From Arsenophonus sp052174115 (GTDB taxonomy: Bacteria > Pseudomonadota > Gammaproteobacteria > Enterobacterales > Enterobacteriaceae), in contig JBQMRX010000001.1 of NCBI GenBank assembly GCA_052174115.1, forward strand, positions 1,116,001-1,180,000: a stretch of DNA of 64,000 bases. The letters run 5' to 3'. This document shows positions 1 through 9,216 of the stretch, piece after piece (within the stretch, counting starts at the first letter, position 1; each line of letters begins with the position of its first letter). A program made the position numbers and the translations under genes. A model generated the notes under the pieces. It made no database searches. It saw nothing but the letters and a program-made list of their open reading frames with translations, and was not told where the DNA came from.

Positions 1-473
1 ATTGGTGTTGGTTTATTGCGAACAAATATTTTTTTTACTTCCTCAAAAGAAGTCCAAATACTTTGGACCATGCGATCATGTAAAATGACATACAAATTAT
101 TTAATTGTGATATATTTAGTGGAATATAACAGACAATATAATAAGCAATTCCACGCTCAATTCTAATAATTTGTTGTAATCCACAATTATGAGCAATATC
201 TGTTGCTTTTGATGACCAAGATGAAATAACACCTAATTGTGGAGTAACTAAAAATAATTGTCCAGTAGGTTGCTGTTTAGTTAATAAAGGGTTATAATCA
301 AGTAATTTATTCAATTTCTGTTGATCACCTTCATTTAGTAATCCATTAATTTCAACAAAATGAACATATTCAGCGTAAATATCAATAACTGGAAGTTGCT
401 TTTGTTGACATATTGAAAGAAGTTTAGTAATGCTAAATGTCGATAAGGCTGATGAACCACGTAAAATTTTCAT
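1..473 (-). CDS. purL: Phosphoribosylformylglycinamidine synthase, N-terminal part (cut by window edge)
   Basis: Catalyses the ATP- and glutamine-dependent conversion of FGAR to FGAM in cytosolic purine synthesis. Only the first 157 residues are in the window; the enterobacterial enzyme has about 1,295. Recognised from the start MKILRGSSALS, the segment IYAEYVHF at residues 32-39 and the strongly conserved SSKATDIAHNCGLQ at residues 87-100, all of which match the N-terminal PurS-like domain of enterobacterial PurL. The ATG at 471-473 coincides with the family start. No frameshift is seen in the visible part. The catalytic synthase and glutaminase domains lie outside the window, so integrity of the whole gene cannot be judged. 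Its position next to tadA and acpS matches the E. coli order. Confidence 0.95.
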   Translation of the reverse strand, partial: MKILRGSSALSTFSITKLLSICQQKQLPVIDIYAEYVHFVEINGLLNEGDQQKLNKLLDYNPLLTKQQPTGQLFLVTPQLGVISSWSSKATDIAHNCGLQQIIRIERGIAYYIVCYIPLNISQLNNLYVILHDRMVQSIWTSFEEVKKIFVRNKPTP

Positions 474-1850
474 AATAAAAGATTCTCTTAACTTATAAAG
501 CTAGCTTGAAAGATAGGTATCAAGAAAATAAGAAGGTTATTATAAATAATCATGAATCATTATGAAATTATTTATATGTAAGTTTTTATTTATTAGAAAT
601 AATTAATATATTTAAATTAAATTATAAATTTTATTTTTTTTAAAAAATGTTAGAATGTATATAAATATTATTAATTCATTATTTATATTTTTATAAAAAA
701 TAAAACTAAATAAATTTGATTTATAATTAATAAAATATTTTATTATAGTTACTTAACTTAAAGTTATTTATCAATATATAAATCAAATATCAATTAATTT
801 TTAATAAATTTAAAATAAAATAATTATTATATTAATGTAGTATTTTTATGACAATAGAAGCATTTAATAATATATATGTACCATCTTTATTCTTTTTACT
901 TACTTTATAATATTTAATGTATTATAAAGTAATAATTTAATTGTTCTTTTTTAAAGATAAAAAATTAATTCATTATTATGATTAGTTTAATTTAAAATAA
1001 AATATTTGATAAATTAAAATAAAATATTTTAGTTTTTATAGTTTTAAAAAAATAATTATATTAAAAATAAATTATTATATTTTCTAAATAAATAAAAATT
1101 GATTATTTATTAAAATTTTATTATTAAATTATATTCTTATTATTATATATCATTACATTTACTAAAACATCATTCTGACCTTTAATATTATTTAAAATAA
1201 TAACTTTAATTGATATTTAAATCTTAAAAAGATAATAATATAAATAAAAATATTTATTATTTTGTTATTAATACTTATTAAAATAAATTTTTTATTATTT
1301 TAATTAATAAAATTTTGTTAATTTATAAATATATATTTAAGGAATATAAAATTATAAAAATTAGTTCTGTTAATAACAATTCTTTAATAAAAATTTACAT
1401 TATAGTTTATTTTCTGTATTTTTAATAAATACTTATAGTTTATGGTACCAAAGATATTTATTAAAAAATTGTAAGTATTTTATAAAATGTTAGAATTATA
1501 AAAGTATTAAAGAGAAGTGTTACTGATTTTAAAAATTTAATTTTACTCTTATTAATTATTATTTTTATTAAAAGTCGCATTTTATTTTTATTATTAATTT
1601 ATAATATATAACTAAATATATATTTTGTTATAGTAAGTTGATATGTACATAAAAGAGGAAGATCTAGGTATTTTATTGAACATAAAAAATATTTTTTATT
1701 TCTTAGTAATAAAAACATTTATTATCATTATTAAAATTTTAATTATTAAACATAAAATTAATAAATTAAATTTATAAATTATTATTAAATATAACTATTT
1801 TTAGATCAATCTAAGCAAATTTATTAATATTTTTATAAAAATTTAATTTA
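474..1850. other. Gene desert between purL and tadA
   Basis: About 1.4 kb of very AT-rich sequence with stop codons in all frames. In E. coli the lytic transglycosylase gene mltF lies here. I could not read any remnant of it on either strand, so it is presumably lost or eroded beyond recognition. No tRNA or clear terminator is seen. Confidence 0.6.
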
Positions 1851-2342
1851 TTAATATAGTATTTTCTTTTTTAGTTTATTTTCTATGCGTCGTTCTTTAA
1901 AAAAATAACTTAACATCGCTGAACATTCATTAGCTAAAATTCCTCCAAAAACTAAAATACGATGGTTTATATTAGGATAATTAAAAATATTAATTATTGA
2001 ACCAGCAGCTCCTGTTTTTTTATCATAAGCACCATAAACTAAACGACTAATTCGTGCATGAATCATAGCTCCAGCACACATAATACAAGGTTCTAATGTT
2101 ACATAAAGAGTTGTATTAAGTAATCTATAATTTTTAAAATATTTACCACCTTCCCGTAAAGCTAAAATTTCAGCATGTGCACATGGATCATGATTTAAAA
2201 TAAGATGATTCAAACCTTCAGAAATTAATTTATCTTTATGTACTAATATAGCACTAACAGGAATTTCACCTTTTTCTTTTGCATTTTGTGCCAAAAAAAT
2301 TGCTTTTTTAATCCAATAAACATCTTTTTTGTTTTGTTTCAT
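1851..2342 (-). CDS. tadA: tRNA(Arg) adenosine-34 deaminase
   Basis: Converts A34 to inosine in the wobble position of tRNA-Arg(ACG), allowing it to read CGU, CGC and CGA codons; essential in E. coli. The protein of 163 residues shows the zinc-dependent deaminase signature: HAE at residues 56-58 (zinc ligand His and proton-shuttling Glu) and PCIMC at 85-89 (two zinc-binding Cys). Length agrees with the family (about 165-170). A longer reading would start two codons upstream at a TTG, but the ATG at 2340-2342 sits 9 nt downstream of an AAGG Shine-Dalgarno sequence, so I chose the ATG. It stands alone, transcribed away from yfhL. The C-terminus is rich in Lys and Ile, as expected from AT pressure. 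Confidence 0.95.
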   Translation of the reverse strand: MKQNKKDVYWIKKAIFLAQNAKEKGEIPVSAILVHKDKLISEGLNHLILNHDPCAHAEILALREGGKYFKNYRLLNTTLYVTLEPCIMCAGAMIHARISRLVYGAYDKKTGAAGSIINIFNYPNINHRILVFGGILANECSAMLSYFFKERRIENKLKKKILY

Positions 2343-2584
2343 AAACAAAGACCTTAAAAAAATAATTTATATGATAAATAATTATGATATATTATTAGTA
2401 ATTTACTATTAATACTAATTAATTTTTATAAAATATTTTACAAAAATTAATCAAAATTTAAATTAAAAAGATTATATAATTTTGAATTAAAATTTAAAAT
2501 TATATAATAATAATTAAAATTAATAAATAAACAATATTAAAATTTTTATTCAATAATGTTTAAATATTTTAAATAAAAAATAAA

Positions 2585-2806
2585 ATGTTACTATTAATTA
2601 TTCATTTCTGCATCAATTGCGATATGTGTGAACCAAAATGCCCTAATAAAGCAATTTCAATAGGAGAAGAATTTTATAAAATTAATCCTAATCTTTGTAC
2701 TGAATGTGTCGGAGATTATGATAAACCAGTCTGTCAATCTGTTTGTCCAATTAATAATACTATTATTAAAGATCCTAATAATTTAGAAACAAAAAATATG
2801 GGATAA
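2585..2806 (+). CDS. yfhL: YfhL-type 2[4Fe-4S] ferredoxin, C-terminus shifted out of frame
   Basis: Small ferredoxin with two cysteine clusters: C9, C12, C15, C19 and C38, C41, C50, C54, the pattern of the YfhL/Alvin-type ferredoxins with a long insertion in the second cluster (CTECVGDYDKPVCQSVCP). All eight cluster ligands are present, so the iron-sulfur core should still form. The reading frame stops after 73 residues, whereas E. coli YfhL has 86. The missing tail is still readable one frame over: from 2802 the codons give DKFTIIYYSNEI ending at the TAA at 2838-2840, a residue-by-residue counterpart of the E. coli tail DKFVLMHHADKI. A few nucleotides have therefore been lost around 2795-2802. 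The physiological partner is not known from the sequence. Confidence 0.88.
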   Translation: MLLLIIHFCINCDMCEPKCPNKAISIGEEFYKINPNLCTECVGDYDKPVCQSVCPINNTIIKDPNNLETKNMG

Positions 2807-2836
2807 ATTTACTATAATATATTATAGTAATGAAAT

Positions 2837-3217
2837 TTAACTTTCCATAATCACAGTAGCAATAGTATAATTTTGTTCATCAGATAATGATACGTGAATA
2901 TAGCGCACACCTAATAAATCAGCAACTATTTTTGCTTTTCCTAATAAATTAACTCCTGGTTTACCTAATACATTATTAAAAATTTCAAATTGATTAAGTG
3001 CTAAACCATTTCGTATCCCGGTTCCTAAAGCTTTTGCTGCTGCTTCTTTAACAGCAAATCGCTTAGCTAAAAAACATACTGGCTGAGAATAATTTTGATA
3101 TTCTTGCCATTCTTGATATGATAATATACGCTTTGCAAAGCGTTTTTCTGAACGTTTAATAATTTGTTCAATTCTTATAATTTCAATAAGATCAATACCT
3201 AAACCAATAATAGCCAT
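2837..3217 (-). CDS. acpS: Holo-[acyl-carrier-protein] synthase
   Basis: Transfers the 4'-phosphopantetheine arm from CoA to apo-ACP, activating fatty acid synthesis. The 126 residues match the E. coli length exactly. The magnesium-binding residues are visible: D9 in GLGIDL and E58 in FAVKEAAAKALG, the family signature. The start ATG overlaps the pdxJ stop codon by one base (TAATG), as in the E. coli pdxJ-acpS pair, so the two are translationally coupled. The 3' end converges on yfhL with only about 30 nt between the two stops, and the out-of-frame yfhL tail runs into it. CoA for the reaction would depend on coaE, whose gene at the other end of the window is frameshifted. Confidence 0.96.
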   Translation of the reverse strand: MAIIGLGIDLIEIIRIEQIIKRSEKRFAKRILSYQEWQEYQNYSQPVCFLAKRFAVKEAAAKALGTGIRNGLALNQFEIFNNVLGKPGVNLLGKAKIVADLLGVRYIHVSLSDEQNYTIATVIMES

Positions 3218-3948
3218 TAATGACGCGCATCACGAAGAATTTTCTTCATATCACTTACTGCGATTGCTATACCACTAAAAAGTGCTCGTCCAATAATAGA
3301 ATGACCAATATTAAGTTCAGATATATCTGGTAATTTTGCAATACGTTTAACATTATGATATGTTAAACCATGACCTGCATTCACGTTAATTTTTTTTGCA
3401 CTAGCATAACTTACTGCTTGCTTAATACGTTCAAATTCTTTTGTTTGTTCTGACTCAACCTTAGCATTAGCATAGGCACCAGTATGAATTTCAATAAATG
3501 ATACACCAATTTCTGCTATTGCATCAATTTGATTATTTTCTGGATCAATGAACAAAGAAACATTAATGCCTGCTTTAGTTAATCGCTCTACAACTATTGC
3601 GACTAATGTTTGTTGTTTAAGAATATCAAGTCCACCTTCAGTTGTAATCTCTTCGCGCCGCTCTGGCACTAAACAACAAAATTCAGGCTTAAGCTCGCAA
3701 GCAAAATCAACCATTTTATCCGTCATAGCCATCTCAAGATTCATACGAGTTTGTAATGTTTTATTTAGTAATTTAACATCACGATCAGTAATATGACGTC
3801 GATCTTCGCGTAAATGAACAGTAATCCCATCTGCACCAGCCTGTTCTGCAAGAAATACAGCTTGAATCGGATCAGGATATTGTGTTCCTCTTATATTACG
3901 TAATGTTGCAATATGATCAATATTAACTCCTAGTAATAGTTCTTTCAT
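3217..3948 (-). CDS. pdxJ: Pyridoxine 5'-phosphate synthase
   Basis: Condenses 3-amino-2-oxopropyl phosphate with 1-deoxyxylulose 5-phosphate to form pyridoxine 5'-phosphate, the last ring-closing step of the DXP-dependent vitamin B6 pathway. The 243 residues equal the E. coli length. Family landmarks are NIDHIATLRN at residues 9-18, the H45/R47 pair in TVHLREDRRH, ERREE at 96-100 and the glycine-rich NAGHGLTYHNV at 190-200 carrying H193. It heads the acpS pair. Retention fits a symbiont that supplies or needs B6 cofactor. In E. coli recO follows upstream; here that interval is empty. Confidence 0.96.
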   Translation of the reverse strand: MKELLLGVNIDHIATLRNIRGTQYPDPIQAVFLAEQAGADGITVHLREDRRHITDRDVKLLNKTLQTRMNLEMAMTDKMVDFACELKPEFCCLVPERREEITTEGGLDILKQQTLVAIVVERLTKAGINVSLFIDPENNQIDAIAEIGVSFIEIHTGAYANAKVESEQTKEFERIKQAVSYASAKKINVNAGHGLTYHNVKRIAKLPDISELNIGHSIIGRALFSGIAIAVSDMKKILRDARH

Positions 3949-4710
3949 TTTTAATCCTTGTTATTTTAAATTATGATTTTAATTTTAACTTGATTTATCC
4001 ATATAATTTGATATGCTTAAATGAATTTTAATAAAATATGTTTTAACTAATTTTAGAAATTTCACTAAAATTTTTAGTTATTTTTAATGACTCTTATTAA
4101 TCAGACATTATCTAAATATATATAAAATAATTATTTTTTTAAATATTAATAATAAAGAATTATGGTAAATAAATGCTTTATACTGTTTTTTAGTAAAACT
4201 CAAGTAATTAATAATCAAACTTATAGTAATTTTTTTCTCTTACTAATATTTAATAAATTTATCTATCAGATATTAACTGTTTTTTAAAAAATAAAAATAA
4301 ATATTTTAATTTATATATAATAATATATTTTCAACTGTAATTTATTTATGATTAATATCTTTATAAATAAATAAAATGCCAAAAGAGCATATTTGATAGA
4401 AGATATTTTGATTAAAATTACATAAAAATAATTAAAATATAAATCACATTATATAATATAATATCAATAGATAATTTTACTAAAAAATCAGTTCTTTAGT
4501 TGATAATATTTTTATATTTTCATTAACTTAATAACTTAATAATAAAAATTATAGATAAATTTTAAAATTAAATCAATGACTATGATAATTTATATGTTAC
4601 TATAATATTGCTATACAATATAAATATACATTACTAATTATTATTATTAATTATGGTTAATTAAGATTATTTATATTGTTTAGGTTATGTAATAAAGACT
4701 CATTATTAAC
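3949..4710. other. Gene desert at the recO position
   Basis: About 760 bp lie between pdxJ and era, close to the length of recO, which occupies this place in E. coli. No reading frame or conserved RecO segment can be recognised. The stretch 4657-4710 still encodes the old C-terminal tail of era beyond its premature stop. Confidence 0.6.
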
Positions 4711-5565
4711 CTATCTATCTTGAACTTTCACCCAAAGTTTAAGATAAATTTTAGTAGAAAAAAATTTCTCTATATCTATTCTTGCTTCAATACTAATTTT
4801 TTTAATTTTACTACCTTTATTACCGATAATTATTTTTTTATGATTATCTTTTTTAACTAAAATTAAACCATGAATATTATAAAAACCGAGTTTATTTACT
4901 ATAAATTTTTCAATTTTAACTGTAATAGAATAAGGTAGTTCATCACCAAGAAAACGCATTAACTTTTCACGAATAATTTCAGAAGTTATAAAATATTTTG
5001 AACGATTTGTAATACAGTTTTTTGGAAAATAATGCGCTGATTCTGGTATATATTGATGAATAATATTAATAATATTATTAATATCATTATCTTTTTTTGC
5101 GCTAATAGGTACAATATATAGAAAATTCATTTGTTTGCTAATAAATTTAATATAGGGAAGTAAACTAGTTTTATCTATTAAATTATCAATTTTATTGATA
5201 ACTAATAATATAGGACAAGATAAATGACGTAATTTATTTATTATAATCTCATCATTGATTGTCCAGTGTGTACCTTCAACAACAAAAATAATAAATTCTA
5301 CATCAAAAATTAAATTATTTACTGATTGATTTATTAAACAATTTATTATGTTATTTTTTTCTATATAAAATCCTGGAGTATCAATATAAATTATTTGATA
5401 ATTATATTTTGTATCAATTCCTATAATTTGATGACGAGTTGTTTGTGGTTTACGTGAAGTAATAGAAATCTTTTTACCAAGTAATTTATTAAGTAATGTT
5501 GATTTACCTACATTTGGACGACCTATAATGGCTACAAATCCACAATAGGTTTTCTCATTGCTCAT
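4711..5565 (-). CDS. era: GTPase Era (30S ribosomal subunit maturation), C-terminal tail cut by an amber codon
   Basis: Binds GTP and the 3' end of 16S rRNA during 30S assembly. The G-domain motifs are all present: GRPNVGKS at residues 15-22, the TT of switch I at 42-43, DTPG at 62-65 and NKID at 124-127. A KH RNA-binding domain with IIIGNKGSKIKKI follows in the last third. The protein has 284 residues against 301 in E. coli. It stops at a TAG exactly where the family has the Trp of the segment after WVKVKSG. Reading on gives VNNESLLHNLN and a TAA at 4657-4659, which keeps the spacing of the E. coli tail. The start overlaps the rnc stop by four bases (ATGA), as in E. coli. The KH core is retained, so partial function is plausible. 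Confidence 0.94.
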   Translation of the reverse strand: MSNEKTYCGFVAIIGRPNVGKSTLLNKLLGKKISITSRKPQTTRHQIIGIDTKYNYQIIYIDTPGFYIEKNNIINCLINQSVNNLIFDVEFIIFVVEGTHWTINDEIIINKLRHLSCPILLVINKIDNLIDKTSLLPYIKFISKQMNFLYIVPISAKKDNDINNIINIIHQYIPESAHYFPKNCITNRSKYFITSEIIREKLMRFLGDELPYSITVKIEKFIVNKLGFYNIHGLILVKKDNHKKIIIGNKGSKIKKISIEARIDIEKFFSTKIYLKLWVKVQDR

Positions 5566-6266
5566 TCAAGCTCCAATATTTTTAATATTTGCTTAGCCGC
5601 TGCTTGTTCGGCTTTACGGCGATTTGAACCAATTCCTTCAACAGGTTTTTTTATTCCACTAACCTTGCAATGAATAATAAATTCTTGATCATGTGCTTCA
5701 CCTCGAACTTGAACAATTAAATAATTTGGTAAAGGTAAATAGCTTCCTTGTAAATATTCCTGTAAACGTGTTTTAGGATCTTTTTGCTTATATCCAGGAT
5801 TAATTTCTATTAATCTACTAGAATACCAAGCTAAAATAATTTTTTCAGTAGTTTGAATATTACTATCTAAAAATATACTACTAATTAAAGCTTCTATAGT
5901 ATCTGCTAATATTGATTCTCGAAAAAAGCCCCCATTTTTTAATTCACCAGGACCTAAATATAAACATTCTCCTAAATCAAATTCTTGTGCAAGTTCAGCT
6001 AATGTATTACCTCTAACTAATGTTGCTCGCATACGACTCATATCACCCTCATTAACCTTAGGAAAACGATGGTAAAGATCATTAGCAATTACAAAACTAA
6101 GAATTGAATCACCTAAAAACTCTAATCTTTCATTATGATTACTACTGGCACTACGATGAGTTAACGCTTGCTTTAAAAATTCAATTTGTTTAAAAGTATA
6201 CCCAAGCTTATATTGTAGCTGTTTAATTTCTTGCCGCTCTGACCATTCAACTAAAGAAAAATTCAT
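5562..6266 (-). CDS. rnc: Ribonuclease III
   Basis: Endonuclease that cuts double-stranded RNA, needed to release 16S and 23S precursors. The catalytic signature NERLEFLGDS is at residues 45-54, with the second acidic cluster in ADTIEAL near 125. A C-terminal double-stranded RNA-binding domain covers about 160-232 and ends with RRKAEQAAAKQILKILELE. Length is 234 against 226 in E. coli; the extra residues are at the N-terminus (start at the ATG 6264-6266). It is translationally coupled to era and lies downstream of lepB with about 160 bp between, keeping the lepA-lepB-rnc-era order. Confidence 0.96.
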   Translation of the reverse strand: MNFSLVEWSERQEIKQLQYKLGYTFKQIEFLKQALTHRSASSNHNERLEFLGDSILSFVIANDLYHRFPKVNEGDMSRMRATLVRGNTLAELAQEFDLGECLYLGPGELKNGGFFRESILADTIEALISSIFLDSNIQTTEKIILAWYSSRLIEINPGYKQKDPKTRLQEYLQGSYLPLPNYLIVQVRGEAHDQEFIIHCKVSGIKKPVEGIGSNRRKAEQAAAKQILKILELE

Positions 6267-6425
6267 GTGCTACCAATTATTTCATTATTAAATTAAAAAG
6301 GTATTTTATTTATAGTATCTCTGATATTAATCAAAAATATTATTTTTAATTAATAGTGATATATTTTATATTAATTGTTATATAAATAAATTTTTCATAA
6401 ATAATTAATTTATTTCATTATTTTA

Positions 6426-7394
6426 TTAATTAATTATACCAATACGATTTAAACGTATTCCAGTTGGCCATTCATTTTCATGTTTATCAAAACTAAACCA
6501 AATAATAATTGCTCGTCCAACTAAATTATCTTCCGGTACAAAACCCCATAAACGGCTATCTGCACTATTATCTCTATTATCTCCCATCATAAAATAATGT
6601 TTAGAAGGAACAATCCACTCATTATTTGGTAAACCAAATTGTTGATAATGTGATTGGGTATATACTTGTGGAATTACTAATATTTTATAATTTATATCGC
6701 CTAATTTTTCAATTTTTTCACCTTGACGTAATGCGTTATTTGGAACTGATTTATTTAATGGAATTTGATAACTTCCTTTTTGGTTCTCTAAAATAGAATT
6801 AATATTAAAAAATAAAACCCATTCACTCTTTTTTAATGAAGAATAAATAATTGGTAATAATTGAAAATTATTTGAAATTAAACAATTCGGGTATATACGT
6901 AACTCTTTTTGTTCAGGATCGTAAATGATTTTATCACCAGGTAAACCAATAATACGTTTAACAAAATTTAAGTTAGGATTTTTTGGATATTTAAATACCG
7001 CAATATCACCGCGTTTAGGTTTTCCTGTTTTCAATAATGTTGTTTGTGTAATAGGATCTTTTAATCTATAAGCAAATTTTTCTACTAGTATAAAATCACC
7101 AACTAATAAAGTAGGCATCATTGAACCTGATGGGATTTGAAATGGTTCATAAAAAAAAGAACGTATCACTAATACAATTGCTAATATTGGAAAAATAGAT
7201 GAACAAGCATTAAAAAATGATGTTTTATAAATATTTTTTGGTAAATAACTCTGTTTTAAGTTTTTTTTAATAATCTTTTTATGATAAACTATTTTTTTAT
7301 TAAAAAAATGTATTAATTTAAAATGATCAATAAACCAAATTATCCCTGTAATTAAAGTTACAATTGTTAAGATCAAAGAAAAAGTATTAGCCAT
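6426..7394 (-). CDS. lepB: Signal peptidase I
   Basis: Inner-membrane serine protease that removes signal peptides from exported proteins, including in this window the fimbrial subunits, chaperone and usher. Two N-terminal membrane segments lie at about residues 3-22 and 63-82. The nucleophile is S91 in PSGSMMPTLL and the general base is K146 in the box VKRIIGLPGDK. MMGDNRDNSADSR near the C-terminus is the conserved box E. The frame is open further upstream to 7478, but that would overlap lepA. The ATG at 7392-7394 follows an AAGGA Shine-Dalgarno sequence and gives 322 residues, against 324 in E. coli, so I chose it. It lies 20 nt downstream of lepA. Confidence 0.96.
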   Translation of the reverse strand: MANTFSLILTIVTLITGIIWFIDHFKLIHFFNKKIVYHKKIIKKNLKQSYLPKNIYKTSFFNACSSIFPILAIVLVIRSFFYEPFQIPSGSMMPTLLVGDFILVEKFAYRLKDPITQTTLLKTGKPKRGDIAVFKYPKNPNLNFVKRIIGLPGDKIIYDPEQKELRIYPNCLISNNFQLLPIIYSSLKKSEWVLFFNINSILENQKGSYQIPLNKSVPNNALRQGEKIEKLGDINYKILVIPQVYTQSHYQQFGLPNNEWIVPSKHYFMMGDNRDNSADSRLWGFVPEDNLVGRAIIIWFSFDKHENEWPTGIRLNRIGIIN

Positions 7395-7413
7395 TATGAT
7401 TTCCTTATAATAG

Positions 7414-9216
7414 TTAGTTATCTTTACTAACATGAAGGATAGCAAGAAATGCTTCTTGCGGTAGTTCAATGTTACCAACTCGTTTCATTCGTTTTTTACC
7501 TTCTTTTTGTTTTTTTAATAATTTTTTCTTACGACTAACATCACCACCATAACACTTAGCTAATACATTTTTACGTAATTGTTTTACTGTTGAACGAGCT
7601 ATAATATGGTTACCTATCGCAGCCTGAATCATAACATCAAATTGCTGACGCTTGATTAAATATTTTATTTTATTTATTAGCTTACGGCTACGATATAGTA
7701 CATTTATACGATGAGCAATAAATGTTAAAACATCTACTTTTTCTTTATTAATTAATATATCTACACGTACAATATTATCTACTTGAAAATGTGAAAAACT
7801 ATAATCTAATGAAGCATATCCCCGTGAAATAGATTTTAAACGATCAAAAAAATCTAGAACTATTTCTGCCATAGGAATTTTATAAGTTAATGCAACTCGA
7901 TTATAATGATAAACTATATTAGTTTGTACACCGCGTTTTCCTATACAGAGAGTGATAATATTCCCAATATATTCTTTTGGAATTAAAATATTACATTCTG
8001 CAATTGGTTCACGTAATTCATTTATGTTATTAAACGCTGATAATTTAGATGGATTATCTATATAAATAACATCACCATTTGTTAATTCGATTTCATAAAT
8101 AACTGTAGGAGCAGTTGTAATAATATCTAAATGATATTCACGTTCTAAACGTTCCCGGATAATCTCCATATGAAGAAGACCAAGAAACCCACATCGAAAC
8201 CCAAAACCAAATATAGTTGAACTTTCTGGCTCATAAAACAATGAAGCATCATTTAAACTTAATTTAGTTAAAGCATCACGAAATGTTTCATAATGATCCG
8301 TACTAATAGTAAATAAACCAGCATAAACTTGCGGTTTTATTTTTTTAAAACCAGGTAGTGCATATTCAGCTGGATGGTGAGCAGTAGTTAATGTATCACC
8401 AACTAGAACTCCATGAATATTTTTTATGGTGCAAGCCAGCCAACCTACTTCCCCGCAATTTAATTGTTGACAAACAATTCGTTTTGGCGTAAAAATACCT
8501 AAACAATCAATATTATAAAGTTGATTAGAATTTATTATTTTGATTTTATCACTTTTATAAATAGTACCGTTTTTAACGCATACTAACGAAATAACTCCTA
8601 AATAATTATCAAACCATGAATCAATAATTAATGCTTGTAGAGGAGCTCTTGGATCACCTTGTGGTGGCGGAATTTTTTTAATTAAATGTTCAATTACATT
8701 TTGTACTCCTAATCCTGTTTTTGCCGAACAATAAATAGCTTCATTGGTATTTATACCGATAATATCTTCAATTTCCTTAGCTACACGATCAGGATCTGCC
8801 GAAGGTAAATCTATTTTATTAAGTACAAGAACAATTTCTAAATTCATTTCAATGGCAATATAACAATTAGCAATTGTTTGTGCTTCCACTCCTTGTCCTG
8901 CATCAACAACAAGTAATACACCTTCACAAGCAGCTAATGAACGAGATACTTCATAAGAAAAATCAACATGGCCAGGTGTGTCAATGAAATTAAGTTGATA
9001 AGTTTCATTATTAATAGCCTTATAATTAATAGTAACACTTTGAGCTTTTATTGTAATTCCACGTTCACGCTCTAAATCCATAGAATCTAATATTTTTTCT
9101 TTCATTTCACGATCAGAAAAACCACCACAAATTTGAATAATTCGATCAGAAAGAGTTGATTTGCCATGATCAATGTGTGCAATAATAGAAAAATTTCTTA
9201 TATGTTTAATTTTCAA
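7414..9216 (-). CDS. lepA: Elongation factor 4 (LepA), non-standard start codon
   Basis: Ribosome-associated translational GTPase implicated in 30S biogenesis and in translation under ionic stress. G-domain motifs are at the N-terminus: AHIDHGKST, the switch I segment RERGITIKAQ, DTPGHVDF and NKIDLPSADP. EF-G-like domains follow, and the LepA-specific C-terminal domain ends in RKKKLLKKQKEGKKRMKR. Total length is 600 against 599 in E. coli. The start is odd. The family Met aligns with an ATT codon (isoleucine just before KHIRNF), and the only in-frame conventional start is the TTG two codons upstream at 9214-9216. The Shine-Dalgarno sequence is weak (AAAAGA). The gene was the upstream partner of lepB. 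Beyond it, rseC, rseB and rseA are gone. Confidence 0.95.
   Translation of the reverse strand: MKIKHIRNFSIIAHIDHGKSTLSDRIIQICGGFSDREMKEKILDSMDLERERGITIKAQSVTINYKAINNETYQLNFIDTPGHVDFSYEVSRSLAACEGVLLVVDAGQGVEAQTIANCYIAIEMNLEIVLVLNKIDLPSADPDRVAKEIEDIIGINTNEAIYCSAKTGLGVQNVIEHLIKKIPPPQGDPRAPLQALIIDSWFDNYLGVISLVCVKNGTIYKSDKIKIINSNQLYNIDCLGIFTPKRIVCQQLNCGEVGWLACTIKNIHGVLVGDTLTTAHHPAEYALPGFKKIKPQVYAGLFTISTDHYETFRDALTKLSLNDASLFYEPESSTIFGFGFRCGFLGLLHMEIIRERLEREYHLDIITTAPTVIYEIELTNGDVIYIDNPSKLSAFNNINELREPIAECNILIPKEYIGNIITLCIGKRGVQTNIVYHYNRVALTYKIPMAEIVLDFFDRLKSISRGYASLDYSFSHFQVDNIVRVDILINKEKVDVLTFIAHRINVLYRSRKLINKIKYLIKRQQFDVMIQAAIGNHIIARSTVKQLRKNVLAKCYGGDVSRKKKLLKKQKEGKKRMKRVGNIELPQEAFLAILHVSKDN

Noticed and set aside
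7395..7478. Longer N-terminus for lepB
   Set aside because: It would overlap lepA by 65 bp and lengthen the protein beyond the family, while the internal ATG has an excellent SD.
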